Positions 51,121 to 59,650 of a stretch of DNA of 64,000 bases are shown piece by piece. Source of the DNA: an uncultured Muribaculaceae bacterium (lineage in GTDB: Bacteria > Bacteroidota > Bacteroidia > Bacteroidales > Muribaculaceae); the NCBI GenBank assembly GCA_947628305.1, contig CANQZG010000005.1, positions 1 to 64,000 of the forward strand. The letters run 5' to 3'. The stretch's first letter is position 1. Each line of letters opens with the position of its first letter. The position numbers and the translations under genes were made by a program. The notes under the pieces are model-generated. The model had not been told where the DNA came from. It worked only from the letters and a program-made list of their open reading frames with translations, and did not search any database.

Positions 51121-51312
51121 TGCGCCACCTTTTCAGACACCTTCACCGACACCTTTACAGCCACTTCTTCCGCCACCTTTTCAGACACCTGTTCCGACAC
51201 ATTTACCGACACTGATACAGACGCATTTACATACACCCTTGTGGACACTTCTTCGGACACCTATGGGGACACTTTTGGGGACACCTTTACAGACACCTTT
51301 TCCGCCACTTTT
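51121..51312 (+). repeat. 12-bp degenerate repeat array, 16 units
   Basis: Sixteen consecutive 12-base units without a single insertion or deletion, for example TGCGCCACCTTT, TCAGACACCTTC, ACCGACACCTTT, GGGGACACTTTT, GGGGACACCTTT. Consensus NNNG(A/C)CAC(C/T)TTT. Three more units continue out of phase to about 51360. It begins, like the array at 46549, with TGCGCCACC. The stretch 51007-51769 holds no certain gene: a Pro/Thr-rich frame of 128 codons (51086-51472) crosses the array but looks like a by-product of the repeat. Confidence 0.85.
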
Positions 51313-51567
51313 TCGGCCTATGTGCGCCACCTTTTTCGCCACCTCCCCGGACACCTCCGGCAAGCCTCCAATTCACCCTGAATTACCCCCTCCCACGGAG
51401 GACGAACTCTCTTGGTCTTTCGGGCGTTTTCATAGGAGAAACCGCCCTTGCTCAATGTTAAATATTATTTAATTGAGCGACATTCGTAAAATAATTGTTA
51501 AATTTGAGCATTGGATTGAAGAGAGTTGATATTGGGGCAAAATCGGTGCTTGAAAAAGTACCAAAAT

Positions 51568-51587
51568 GTGGTACAAACCGTGGTACA
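51568..51587 (+). repeat. GTGGTACA pair, right end
   Basis: GTGGTACA at 51568-51575 and 51580-51587, with a related AGTACCA just before (51558-51564). Same octamer as in the two clusters at the left end, 6.3 kb away, and about 70 bases before the putative right core. Confidence 0.65.
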
Positions 51588-51656
51588 TTGCCACTCAATC
51601 ACACTCTTCAATCAGCTGTAAATCAAAACAATAGACGATGTAAAACAAAGCGCACT

Positions 51657-51664
51657 CGGATCAC
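51657..51664 (+). repeat. Putative attR core (CGGATCAC)
   Basis: Second copy of the tRNA-Lys 3' end octamer. It is followed by CAA, so CGGATCA-CCA reads as the end of a tRNA with encoded CCA. Confidence 0.45.
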
Positions 51665-51669
51665 CAATC

Positions 51670-51714
51670 AAATAAGCCAAATTGCTAAATATCAGCGATT
51701 TGGCTTATTTCTTT
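51670..51714 (+). terminator. Terminator right of the element
   Basis: Perfect 13-base stem (51670-51682 with 51698-51710), then CTTTTC. Probably the original terminator of the tRNA-Lys before the element inserted; it may also end the minus-strand operon. Confidence 0.75.
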
Positions 51715-51720
51715 TCTCAG

Positions 51721-51744
51721 AATTGTCTGCAAATTGTCTGCAAA
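51721..51744. repeat. 12-bp tandem duplication
   Basis: AATTGTCTGCAA occurs twice in tandem between the terminator and the rhuM stop. It could be a binding site of another recombinase, at the end of the right-hand island. Confidence 0.5.
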
Positions 51745-51769
51745 CCAAGGCTCAGACAAAAGTTTGGGG

Positions 51770-52774
51770 TCACTTTTTGCCGTTGAGACGTTTGCGCTCG
51801 GCTTCGAATGCTTCGAGGAAATGGATTTCAACTGGTGAAAGTTGGTATTGGGTGCGCTCGCGAAATTTATCGTATTCTGTGTCGGCTTTCAGCTTGGCGA
51901 TCTCGGCTGATACGCTTCCGGCATGATTCAGCAATTCCTTTCCTGAAAGCTTGAGAAAATCGTCGAGCTTCTGAATCCAGTCTTTCATATACATAGGCAC
52001 ATGGCTCTTGGCTTGCAGTTCGGCGAAGTCAAGATAGAGGTTGACGATGCGGTTGAGCATATCGACCTCCTCTTCCGACAGATAATTCTTTGCAATCTCT
52101 GCTTCTTGCTTTGTCGGCATCGCGCCTCGCCATGATGTAAGCCCCATAAAATCATTTTCGGCATTGGCACGCTGATAGATTACCTCTGCGGCAGTATGGC
52201 CATGTGCAGCAAAGTGCATCTTGTTCTGCACCGTCTTGAAAAATCGTTGAGTGATTTCCGTACGAGGGTCATAGTCAATACTCAGGGCATAAATCTCCAG
52301 TACCTTGCGGTAAAACACCTTCTCTGAACTGCGGATGTCACGGATTCTCGCAAGCAATTCGTCGAAGTAGTTGCCCTGTCCGGCATTTTTCAACAAATCA
52401 TCATTCAATGCGAACCCCTTAATCATATACTCCTTCAACACTCGGGTGGCCCATTGCCGGAACTGCACACCCCGATGGGAATTGACGCGGTAGCCGACAC
52501 TGATAATCATATCGAGATTATAAAATGTAAGGTTCCTCTCGACCTTTCGTCCACCTTCGTATTGAACAGTTGCAAAAAATGCAACTGTTCGATTTTGTTC
52601 TAATTCACCACTTTCAAACACATTTTTAATATGCCTTGAAATCGTTGACTTATTGCGTTGAAACAGCTCTGCCATTTGGTCTGCGGTAAGCCACACAGTC
52701 TCATTGGCAAGCCGAACCTCAATCTTCGTCTCGCCTCCCTGCGTCTGGAATAATATTATCTGCCCGTTATCCAT
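51770..52774 (-). CDS. RhuM-family protein
   Basis: A 334-residue RhuM protein: N-terminal helix-turn-helix region (ETVWLTADQMAELFQRNKST), then the family core with FYNLDMIISVGYRVNSHRGV and FRQWATRVLKEYMIKGFALN. The C-terminus is helical. RhuM proteins occur in pathogenicity and defence islands; the molecular function is unsettled. It lies 4 bases after the KAP gene, last in a tight - strand operon. Confidence 0.88.
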   Translation of the reverse strand: MDNGQIILFQTQGGETKIEVRLANETVWLTADQMAELFQRNKSTISRHIKNVFESGELEQNRTVAFFATVQYEGGRKVERNLTFYNLDMIISVGYRVNSHRGVQFRQWATRVLKEYMIKGFALNDDLLKNAGQGNYFDELLARIRDIRSSEKVFYRKVLEIYALSIDYDPRTEITQRFFKTVQNKMHFAAHGHTAAEVIYQRANAENDFMGLTSWRGAMPTKQEAEIAKNYLSEEEVDMLNRIVNLYLDFAELQAKSHVPMYMKDWIQKLDDFLKLSGKELLNHAGSVSAEIAKLKADTEYDKFRERTQYQLSPVEIHFLEAFEAERKRLNGKK

Positions 52775-52778
52775 TTAC

Positions 52779-55292
52779 CTATTTTTCTATGTGGATTACA
52801 GAGAATTGGTATTCAATAGGTCGCTTCCCTGAATCTATCCATTGCCACATGAAAGAGTTGTATTCTGTCAAAATCTTTTGATCTTCTTCGGACAATGTAG
52901 AATGAATTCCTAATTCGTTGCAATATAGAATAAAATCTTCCCATGAGGACCAAAATTCCGTAAAGTATTCTGAAGGGAAAACCAACTCTTCATTTGGATG
53001 GTCATGCCAAACATAATGTGATGGATGCGTTAAAAAATTCTCAGCTAAATATCTCTTATATATATTCATGGCCTCGATATTTAGAGAGCTGTATGTTTTT
53101 ATTCTTTTCCCTGATTCTTTATCTGTTTTGTATTCTTTTGTTTTAGAATAGAAGAAGTAATCGGCTATATTATTAAATGAATATTTCTCGTTGATTGCCT
53201 TTGTTAGCATTTCAGCTATAATACTATCACTATCTTCCTTTGAGAAAATTGACGATAGATCATTGCTCCCATCTATATGGGTAGGTGAAAATTGAACTAA
53301 GAGGCTAAAGGAAAATGGTTCTTGTGATATAATATTCCTAATATATGCCTTCTTTGATTGCTGATCATAAGATAATTTATTTACTAAATTTGCCAAATCG
53401 TAACCTGATAGCATAATTTGACCATAGTGGATTGTTCCATAAATGACAAGATAGATAATATTTTCAATAGTTTGGTCATTTATTTTTTCTATAGATCGAG
53501 ACTTATTGAGGCATTGAAGGAACAAGGCGTGAGAATATTGATTATCAATATCCTTGTCAATGAATTTTTTAATGTCGTCTCTTTCTTTTATTATTAATTC
53601 GTTAAACTGTTGGTCTGATATCTCTGAAGATTCAAGTATGCCATTGAAATATCTTTTTGTATAGTTCGGATTGGAAAAGCCCTTGGATAAATCATTGACT
53701 CTACCAGTATTGGGTAATAGTCGATTCAGTATAGTCTCCAATTCTTTCATTTTATAGTCATCGTATCCAAAATGATTCTTACAATATTCCCTAATGTCGT
53801 ACATATTTTGTTGATTGAGATATTGCAAGAAATCATCGTTTCTTGACACAGCTTTACTTGTATCCCACAACTGATAGTTGGTTGTATATCTTTCTGTATA
53901 AAGCACCCTCTTGAAATCTTTAGAAAGTAATGTATAGACCTCTGGATATAGCAAATAGAGCATTTCAAGGTCTGCAAGATCCTCAATCTTGCATTCTCCC
54001 TTTAATATTTCGTACCGAGCATGGATTCCATTAATCCATCGATATATCGACCTCAAGTTGGTTAATGGATAGAATACTGGAAGTTCTCCTGATAGGAATC
54101 TTTCAGTTGCAACATATGACTCGAAACTTTTTCGATCGTTTTCATCTTCTATCCATATCAAATTATCCAGAATAACATCGTGAAGCTTTTCAGGTCTAAG
54201 TTCTGGAAGTGCAAACTCAGATTCAAAAAACTTCTCGATATATCGCTCGTTGTATGCTGGATTTGAATTTCTAAGTGCAGACTGGACATAACGCTTATCA
54301 AACGCACTCAGAAAAATAAAGTTCGAAAAGTTAGCACTACCTCGAATGATTCTAAATACCTCCTCTATCTCCGAAGCAGAAAGTCTGTCAATATCATCAA
54401 ATATAATTAATACTTTAATCTTTAATTCTATCAATTTTTCAGAAATCGATTTTATCATGGAAGCCAAGTCTGTTACTTTAACCGATTTTGCCAACCATCC
54501 TAATTCTATCGCCTCGAGTACATATGCATATTCCTTTATCTGTTTTGCAATTGAGTAATTAATACTCCCAAATTTTTTTATAATCTCTTGGAAGAAAAAT
54601 GTTGTGATACTTTTACCGGGATTGATACACCAAGGTGTAATGGATATTATTTCAATTTGGCTCTCTAATTGTTCTTTTACAAAGTTTAGGAATGTAGTTT
54701 TCCCATTACCCCATGCAGAAGTGATGGCAAGAGACCTTGAACAAGTTTCTGTATCTAATGACATGATTTCACGAGTCAGGTTTTTAACCAATGATTCACG
54801 AAAAAGGCAATCTTCATTTAACTTTAATTTAGGAGCATCATGTATATATGTTTTATTTTGTCCCAAAGAATCTGATTTATGCGGTTTATTGTTGTATTTA
54901 AACAATGCTATGATGGATAGTATTATAATCAGTCCAATAAAAACATCAATATAAGATACCGTAGAATTATATATAGAGTAGAAGCTAATGGTATCGTTGC
55001 AAAATCTTTCGTAACTCCACCATGAGAATAATGCCAAATCAACAATCAGCAATTTTTGTAAGAAAGGTTTATCTATGCGATGTTTTTTGAATGAGGTAAA
55101 CCATATGGTGCTTAGAAAGAATAGTATGGTTATAAGGATGTCAATGCAAATCTTTATTTGAGGTTTGATGTCAAATAATGCATCCGAGAATTTGCTCATA
55201 TGTTCAATCATTGATTCCGTTATTGGCAAAAAAAGCCAAACAATAATTAGGACAATACAGCAAGTTGCAATATACTTGAGCCAATTTTGCAT
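52779..55292 (-). CDS. KAP-family NTPase, membrane-anchored, in the defence-like operon
   Basis: An 837-residue protein with four hydrophobic spans in residues 5-130, Walker A ITSAWGNGKTTF (190-201) and Walker B VLIIFDDIDRLS (294-305). Features shared with the copy at 11536 include SANFSNFIFLSAFDKRYV (TANFANMTYIVAFDRGYI there), but overall similarity is modest. It is AT-rich. It sits between the 212-residue unknown protein gene (18 bases before) and rhuM (4 bases after). It may act as a membrane effector or energy module of the operon; this is inference. Confidence 0.87.
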   Translation of the reverse strand: MQNWLKYIATCCIVLIIVWLFLPITESMIEHMSKFSDALFDIKPQIKICIDILITILFFLSTIWFTSFKKHRIDKPFLQKLLIVDLALFSWWSYERFCNDTISFYSIYNSTVSYIDVFIGLIIILSIIALFKYNNKPHKSDSLGQNKTYIHDAPKLKLNEDCLFRESLVKNLTREIMSLDTETCSRSLAITSAWGNGKTTFLNFVKEQLESQIEIISITPWCINPGKSITTFFFQEIIKKFGSINYSIAKQIKEYAYVLEAIELGWLAKSVKVTDLASMIKSISEKLIELKIKVLIIFDDIDRLSASEIEEVFRIIRGSANFSNFIFLSAFDKRYVQSALRNSNPAYNERYIEKFFESEFALPELRPEKLHDVILDNLIWIEDENDRKSFESYVATERFLSGELPVFYPLTNLRSIYRWINGIHARYEILKGECKIEDLADLEMLYLLYPEVYTLLSKDFKRVLYTERYTTNYQLWDTSKAVSRNDDFLQYLNQQNMYDIREYCKNHFGYDDYKMKELETILNRLLPNTGRVNDLSKGFSNPNYTKRYFNGILESSEISDQQFNELIIKERDDIKKFIDKDIDNQYSHALFLQCLNKSRSIEKINDQTIENIIYLVIYGTIHYGQIMLSGYDLANLVNKLSYDQQSKKAYIRNIISQEPFSFSLLVQFSPTHIDGSNDLSSIFSKEDSDSIIAEMLTKAINEKYSFNNIADYFFYSKTKEYKTDKESGKRIKTYSSLNIEAMNIYKRYLAENFLTHPSHYVWHDHPNEELVFPSEYFTEFWSSWEDFILYCNELGIHSTLSEEDQKILTEYNSFMWQWIDSGKRPIEYQFSVIHIEK

Positions 55293-55310
55293 ATAACAAA
55301 TGGTTATGTA

Positions 55311-55949
55311 TTATATAATTTCTACCGTGACCTTAAGTCCGATAGTTGAGGCTATGGTGAGGATTTGTTTGCGTTTGGTGGCAGTGTCAGAGCAGGTCAT
55401 CAGCAGCCAACCGTTGCCGAGTGGCTTTTGAGCTGTTTGATATTTCTTATCCAATGTGTTGCTGACAAGAGGTATTTTGTTTGCGATTATACCTATAGCG
55501 CGAACCTTATCAACACCAACTCTGAGGACAAATTTATGCAACGATTCCCATGCCGTTCTTTCCTCTATGATTGAACCATCGGGCATTGTAATACGAAGAC
55601 GAGTACGAGGGTTGGTAACGACCTTTTTGCCGCCTTTTTTCTTTTCTGAATGCTCGACTTCGGGGTCTGGTTTGATTTCGACAACATCTTCCAGAGCATC
55701 AAAAAGACTGCGTTTGCGAGAGAGACTTACTTTTAGAGGTTCGCCCGGAACATAATCGACGACGAGTACGAGTTCTCGCTGAACCTGCGACAATGCCGGT
55801 TCAATCTTTTCGGTAAGAGTCGGGAGAATCTCTGTGCGAATGAGATCCTCTTCAAGTTTGGCGGCTTCTTGTTTCAACCGTTCATCAATGGGAAGGTTGA
55901 GCTTTCGCAGATTCTCCATTGTGATATATAGTTCGCTCAATGTTGCCAT
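55311..55949 (-). CDS. Unknown protein of the methylase operon (212 aa)
   Basis: Not recognised. N-terminal half helical (RKLNLPIDERLKQEAAKLEE), a Lys-rich linker near residues 100-110, then a compact C-terminal domain with strands RLRITMPDGSIIEERTAWES and helix SLHKFVLRVGVDKV, ending TIASTIGLKVTVEII. The compact domain may bind DNA or another subunit. Its start overlaps the 129-residue gene by 13 bases, so it is co-translated. Confidence 0.7.
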   Translation of the reverse strand: MATLSELYITMENLRKLNLPIDERLKQEAAKLEEDLIRTEILPTLTEKIEPALSQVQRELVLVVDYVPGEPLKVSLSRKRSLFDALEDVVEIKPDPEVEHSEKKKGGKKVVTNPRTRLRITMPDGSIIEERTAWESLHKFVLRVGVDKVRAIGIIANKIPLVSNTLDKKYQTAQKPLGNGWLLMTCSDTATKRKQILTIASTIGLKVTVEII

Positions 55950-56326
55950 GGCTTTTTGTTGATGATTTGAATACCCTTTTTTATAAGTTTATCACTCCAT
56001 GCTTCTTTTAGGCGCGAGGCTTCGAAGTCTATTTCAGAAGATTCCCGTATTTTTTCTGCTTCGGTCAATTCCCTAAAGTTGAGAAGAGATTTGTTGGCTT
56101 GTTTGTAGCATTCAGCGGCATTCTCAATTATTCGGTAGTCAATATAGAATGGTTTAGTGTTGCCATTTATAGCGTTAAGCAAATAGGTTAAGTCTCCACT
56201 ATAGGTATCAGCGGAAAACCTACGTAAAAGTGTTTCCGCCCGCTTATCCATTGCTGGTGAAAACATCTCTATTAGACGAGAGAGTATATCTCGGCTATCG
56301 GGTTGATTATAATTGAAAGGATGCAT
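55937..56326 (-). CDS. Unknown small protein after the methylase (129 aa)
   Basis: Not recognised. Helical and charged, beginning MHPFNYNQPDSRDILSRLIE. It overlaps the methylase stop by 20 bases and the next gene start by 13 bases. The tight overlaps on both sides indicate an obligate partner within the operon. Confidence 0.65.
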   Translation of the reverse strand: MHPFNYNQPDSRDILSRLIEMFSPAMDKRAETLLRRFSADTYSGDLTYLLNAINGNTKPFYIDYRIIENAAECYKQANKSLLNFRELTEAEKIRESSEIDFEASRLKEAWSDKLIKKGIQIINKKPWQH

Positions 56327-59300
56327 ATTCTTCGTGTGTTATGGGCGTTTCGGGATCAATAATCAGCACCTCATCATACGTTAAATCGTAGAGATGATAC
56401 ACTATGTGGTCAATCTCCTGTATTATTGATAATGAATCTATGCCAAGAGGATTATTACCCATCAATGAGTCTAATCTTGATGCTAAATATTGTTGAATAT
56501 TTATAGGGGCAACTACAATTGGTATCTGTTGTAAAGGTTCTTTGTCTAACTGGAAATTAAGCCCCTGCATCTTGCCTCGATTTCTAAGCCAGAACTCAAT
56601 GAGTTTTGAATTAAGCAACGCACCTAGGAATTTAATGTTGACACGTTGAGTCTTGATGACATTTATTGCCATCATTACATATGCTACGTCCTCTGTGTAT
56701 GTAAAACAAGGAGTTGCACATTTTCTGGGAACAAGTAGTTTTGCCCCATTTTCAAAAATACTTTGCTCTCTTGGCCAGTGTAATTGATAATAAGCAATCC
56801 TGCCATTAGCAGTCTCTCTGCGTTCATCCATTATTGGACGAAATTTATCTAAATGGTTGACAAAGGTCGGTATTAATGTCGGGTCAGGCGCATTATGCTT
56901 TGTGAGATATATTATATCATAAGACGAGCTTCCCAAAGAATACTTATATAAATCTGTGGGTTCATATATCGGTTTTATAAATGTCCTTTCATGCTCAGAT
57001 AGAGTAGAAAAAAAGTCCTTAGGTATAATGAATACAGGATTGCCCGTTTTGATATTGAATTTGGAAATATCCTCGCGACTAATACGCTTGATATTTCTTT
57101 TATTAACCATATCGGGATTTGGCACAATTCCTTGGGTTACTTCTGAATCGTTAAGAGTTATGATGTCAGAATGTCGACGGATTTTTGAAAGCAGAATATC
57201 GTTCGCTGAAAACGTAAGATAACGATTTAGCATATCCCTACGAGTAATCTGTGGAGATAGATATTCAGAAGTGGATGTGACCTTCTTCTCAAGGAGTTTA
57301 GTTACATCAGATAACGTCGTTCCTAAAAGATTTCTCAAATCGAATGAATAGTCATCAGATATTGAGTCTTTTTGAAACTGCATTATCATAGTTTGAATAT
57401 CAGCAGTATCAAATATTTTGTAATCATGAAAATCACAAAGTTGCAAGATGCGAGTATCCGTAATAATCTTATTGCGGAGTTTCTTAGCACCAGTACTTGT
57501 AACCCAGTTATTAGTGGCTATAAAGCACAAATTACCTCCCGGCTTAAGCATATCAATACCTTGGCAAGCGAACATATACCAAATGTTCATTTTTCCAAGA
57601 TAGTAAGGATCATCTTTCACTTCTTCGAAAATCTTTTTTGGAGCTTTCCCTTCAGTAAGGTAAGGTGGATTGCCAATAATAATGTCAAAACCTCCATTGG
57701 TGAACACATCGACAAACCATGTGTGCCACAAGAAGAATTTGTCATTTGCGGATAAGTCGCTAATGTCTGTCATAAATTCTTCGCTTTGAGTTATTTCATG
57801 GATTTGCCGACGAACATTATTAACGATGTCATTGAAAATCGTGTTCCTCTCTCCATGATCCGATTCGTTATAGAATCTCTCAAGACTTGATATCAACGAT
57901 TTCGCCTCTTCGTTCTGAAATCCAAGACCTCCCGGTTCACCTATATTAATTTCGGTGAGCCGCGATAAGTTCGTGCCTCTATATGTCTCAAGCAATGAGT
58001 TCCCTTGCATAATCTTGAAGTGCAGGTTTGGAAGGGGGATTGGCTCTTTTTCTTCAACAATCATAGCAAGCCAAAAGCGGAGACGTGCTATATCCACAGC
58101 CCCTTTTTCAATGTCGACGCCATAAATATTCTGCTCCATTATATGACGCTTGATTGTACCTAACTGGGTCGTACTTATTCCTAAAGCAATGTACAACTTA
58201 GCCAGCAAATTCACCAAACCCATTGGAAATGCGCCCGAACCAATAGCAGGATCGCATATTTTAACCGATTTTAGTTTGTCACGAAGATATATTCTTTGGT
58301 TGTCAGATAATCCCTCTCGATCAAGTTTTTCAACAAATGAGCGAATCAGTTGATTGCCGGCCACTGTGAATTTATCGTCTTGAAGATATGCAATGATTGA
58401 CTCTCGGCACATATAATCTACAATCTCTTTGGGAGTGTAGAATGCGCCTTTATCTTTGTTATCTTCAAGCAGATTTTCAAAGATACGCCCAAGCATTTCG
58501 GGATCAATACCTACCTCGGCATCCTCTTGGTCATTTTCATCAATAGTGAAATTATAGCTATCAAGGAAGTTGAATAGACTTTCAAAGTAAACGGCAGGGA
58601 AGACGCAACGTTTCGGGTCAAACTCATCCTGACTGAACAGGCCACCATTAAGGAATGGAATCTTCTCCCATCCGGGCAGGATAGTAATATCTTTATGCGC
58701 AAGAGAGGCTTCTTGTACACGTTGCTCCGGCTTGGTATTCAATACATAGAAGAAGAGGAGTTCAAGGACATTGTCAAGAAACGTATCTTTATAATCACCT
58801 GCCCTATCAAAAAGATGCTGCATATAGCGAGAATCTGGATTGTCGTAAGAGTCATATAGCCAGCCTTTGCGCTGAAGGAAGTAAAGGAACACGATACGCC
58901 CAAACATCTTTTTGATGTAGTCGCGCACATCCTTGGCATTGTCGTTAAATGTAGTTGCATACTGACCGCTATTATCTTTTTGAAGCCAGTTCCACCGACT
59001 GATAATTGTATTCAGTTTCTTTTCATCGGAGTACTTTTCACCAGTAATAAACTCTACAAAAGCGGCATAATAGGCTCGGTAGAGGTCAAAAAACTCATCG
59101 CTGAGTGCTTGAACGGAGAACGCATCCTCAAAATCTTTATCGCGCTTAGGGCTACCAGCAAGAATGTTGAAACGTTCTGCTGCAGTCCGAGCGCGGAAAT
59201 CACGTCCGAATACGTAAGTATATCGTTTAGCCGACGTTGTATTCGCCTGCGAATCTATCTTATGCGCATAAGAGAACCGCCACGCCCGGTCTGTTGGGTC

Positions 59301-59648
59301 TTCGTAATGGAATACAATAAGTATATGATTGTAATATCCTACAACCGAGCGTATAAGTTGTTGAATATTCACGCGTGCACGCTCAACGTTTACGCTATTT
59401 TCAATAGTAACATCAAATAACGCTATGTTCTGTGAGCTATAATTTTGTTCAGTTATGTCGGCAACATATATAAGCTTTTTGATTCCGGCCTTAGCTGCTT
59501 TTTCTGCATATTCTGGACGAGTAGCAATATCGGTATTAATATAATCAATTTCATCTCCCATTATGGGGATGATTACCTCTTCAATAAAGGTGGCGATACC
59601 GGGGTAATCACTATGGAATATTTGCTGGAGCTTATCTTTGAGTGTCAT
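56307..59648 (-). CDS. Eco57I-type adenine-specific DNA methyltransferase
   Basis: A 1113-residue class I methylase: SAM motif I DPAIGSGAF (466-474) preceded by GAFYTPKEIVDYM (401-413), and catalytic motif IV NPPY (660-663). The C-terminal 300 residues look like a TaqI-type target-recognition domain (LNFQLDKEPLQQIPIVV near the end). The N-terminal 350 residues are helical without a visible PD-(D/E)XK nuclease motif. It would modify adenine and so mark self DNA. It starts 2 bases after the helicase stop. BREX PglX and DISARM DrmMI are of this class, but their partners are absent. Confidence 0.9.
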   Translation of the reverse strand: MTLKDKLQQIFHSDYPGIATFIEEVIIPIMGDEIDYINTDIATRPEYAEKAAKAGIKKLIYVADITEQNYSSQNIALFDVTIENSVNVERARVNIQQLIRSVVGYYNHILIVFHYEDPTDRAWRFSYAHKIDSQANTTSAKRYTYVFGRDFRARTAAERFNILAGSPKRDKDFEDAFSVQALSDEFFDLYRAYYAAFVEFITGEKYSDEKKLNTIISRWNWLQKDNSGQYATTFNDNAKDVRDYIKKMFGRIVFLYFLQRKGWLYDSYDNPDSRYMQHLFDRAGDYKDTFLDNVLELLFFYVLNTKPEQRVQEASLAHKDITILPGWEKIPFLNGGLFSQDEFDPKRCVFPAVYFESLFNFLDSYNFTIDENDQEDAEVGIDPEMLGRIFENLLEDNKDKGAFYTPKEIVDYMCRESIIAYLQDDKFTVAGNQLIRSFVEKLDREGLSDNQRIYLRDKLKSVKICDPAIGSGAFPMGLVNLLAKLYIALGISTTQLGTIKRHIMEQNIYGVDIEKGAVDIARLRFWLAMIVEEKEPIPLPNLHFKIMQGNSLLETYRGTNLSRLTEINIGEPGGLGFQNEEAKSLISSLERFYNESDHGERNTIFNDIVNNVRRQIHEITQSEEFMTDISDLSANDKFFLWHTWFVDVFTNGGFDIIIGNPPYLTEGKAPKKIFEEVKDDPYYLGKMNIWYMFACQGIDMLKPGGNLCFIATNNWVTSTGAKKLRNKIITDTRILQLCDFHDYKIFDTADIQTMIMQFQKDSISDDYSFDLRNLLGTTLSDVTKLLEKKVTSTSEYLSPQITRRDMLNRYLTFSANDILLSKIRRHSDIITLNDSEVTQGIVPNPDMVNKRNIKRISREDISKFNIKTGNPVFIIPKDFFSTLSEHERTFIKPIYEPTDLYKYSLGSSSYDIIYLTKHNAPDPTLIPTFVNHLDKFRPIMDERRETANGRIAYYQLHWPREQSIFENGAKLLVPRKCATPCFTYTEDVAYVMMAINVIKTQRVNIKFLGALLNSKLIEFWLRNRGKMQGLNFQLDKEPLQQIPIVVAPINIQQYLASRLDSLMGNNPLGIDSLSIIQEIDHIVYHLYDLTYDEVLIIDPETPITHEEYASFQL

Positions 59649-59650
59649 AA

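Larger units (their letters stand above)
44885..51664. mobile_element. Integrative element in tRNA-Lys, about 6.8 kb
   Basis: Bounded by CGGATCAC at the tRNA 3' end (44885-44892) and again at 51657-51664. It contains a tyrosine recombinase next to the tRNA, octamer clusters at both ends, unusual 12-base arrays and cargo of unknown function. After the right copy comes CAA and then a strong terminator hairpin (51670-51710), as expected if this is the original 3' flank of the tRNA. The direct repeat is short, so the exact boundary is inference. Confidence 0.6.

Noticed and set aside
51121..51312. CRISPR array
   Set aside because: The unit is 12 bases with no separate spacers and no cas genes nearby.
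51086..51472. Pro/Thr-rich 128-codon gene
   Set aside because: All three forward frames stay open through the 12-base array because the unit lacks stops; the frame has no domain, and amino-acid repeats follow from the DNA repeat. It remains possible but is not supported.
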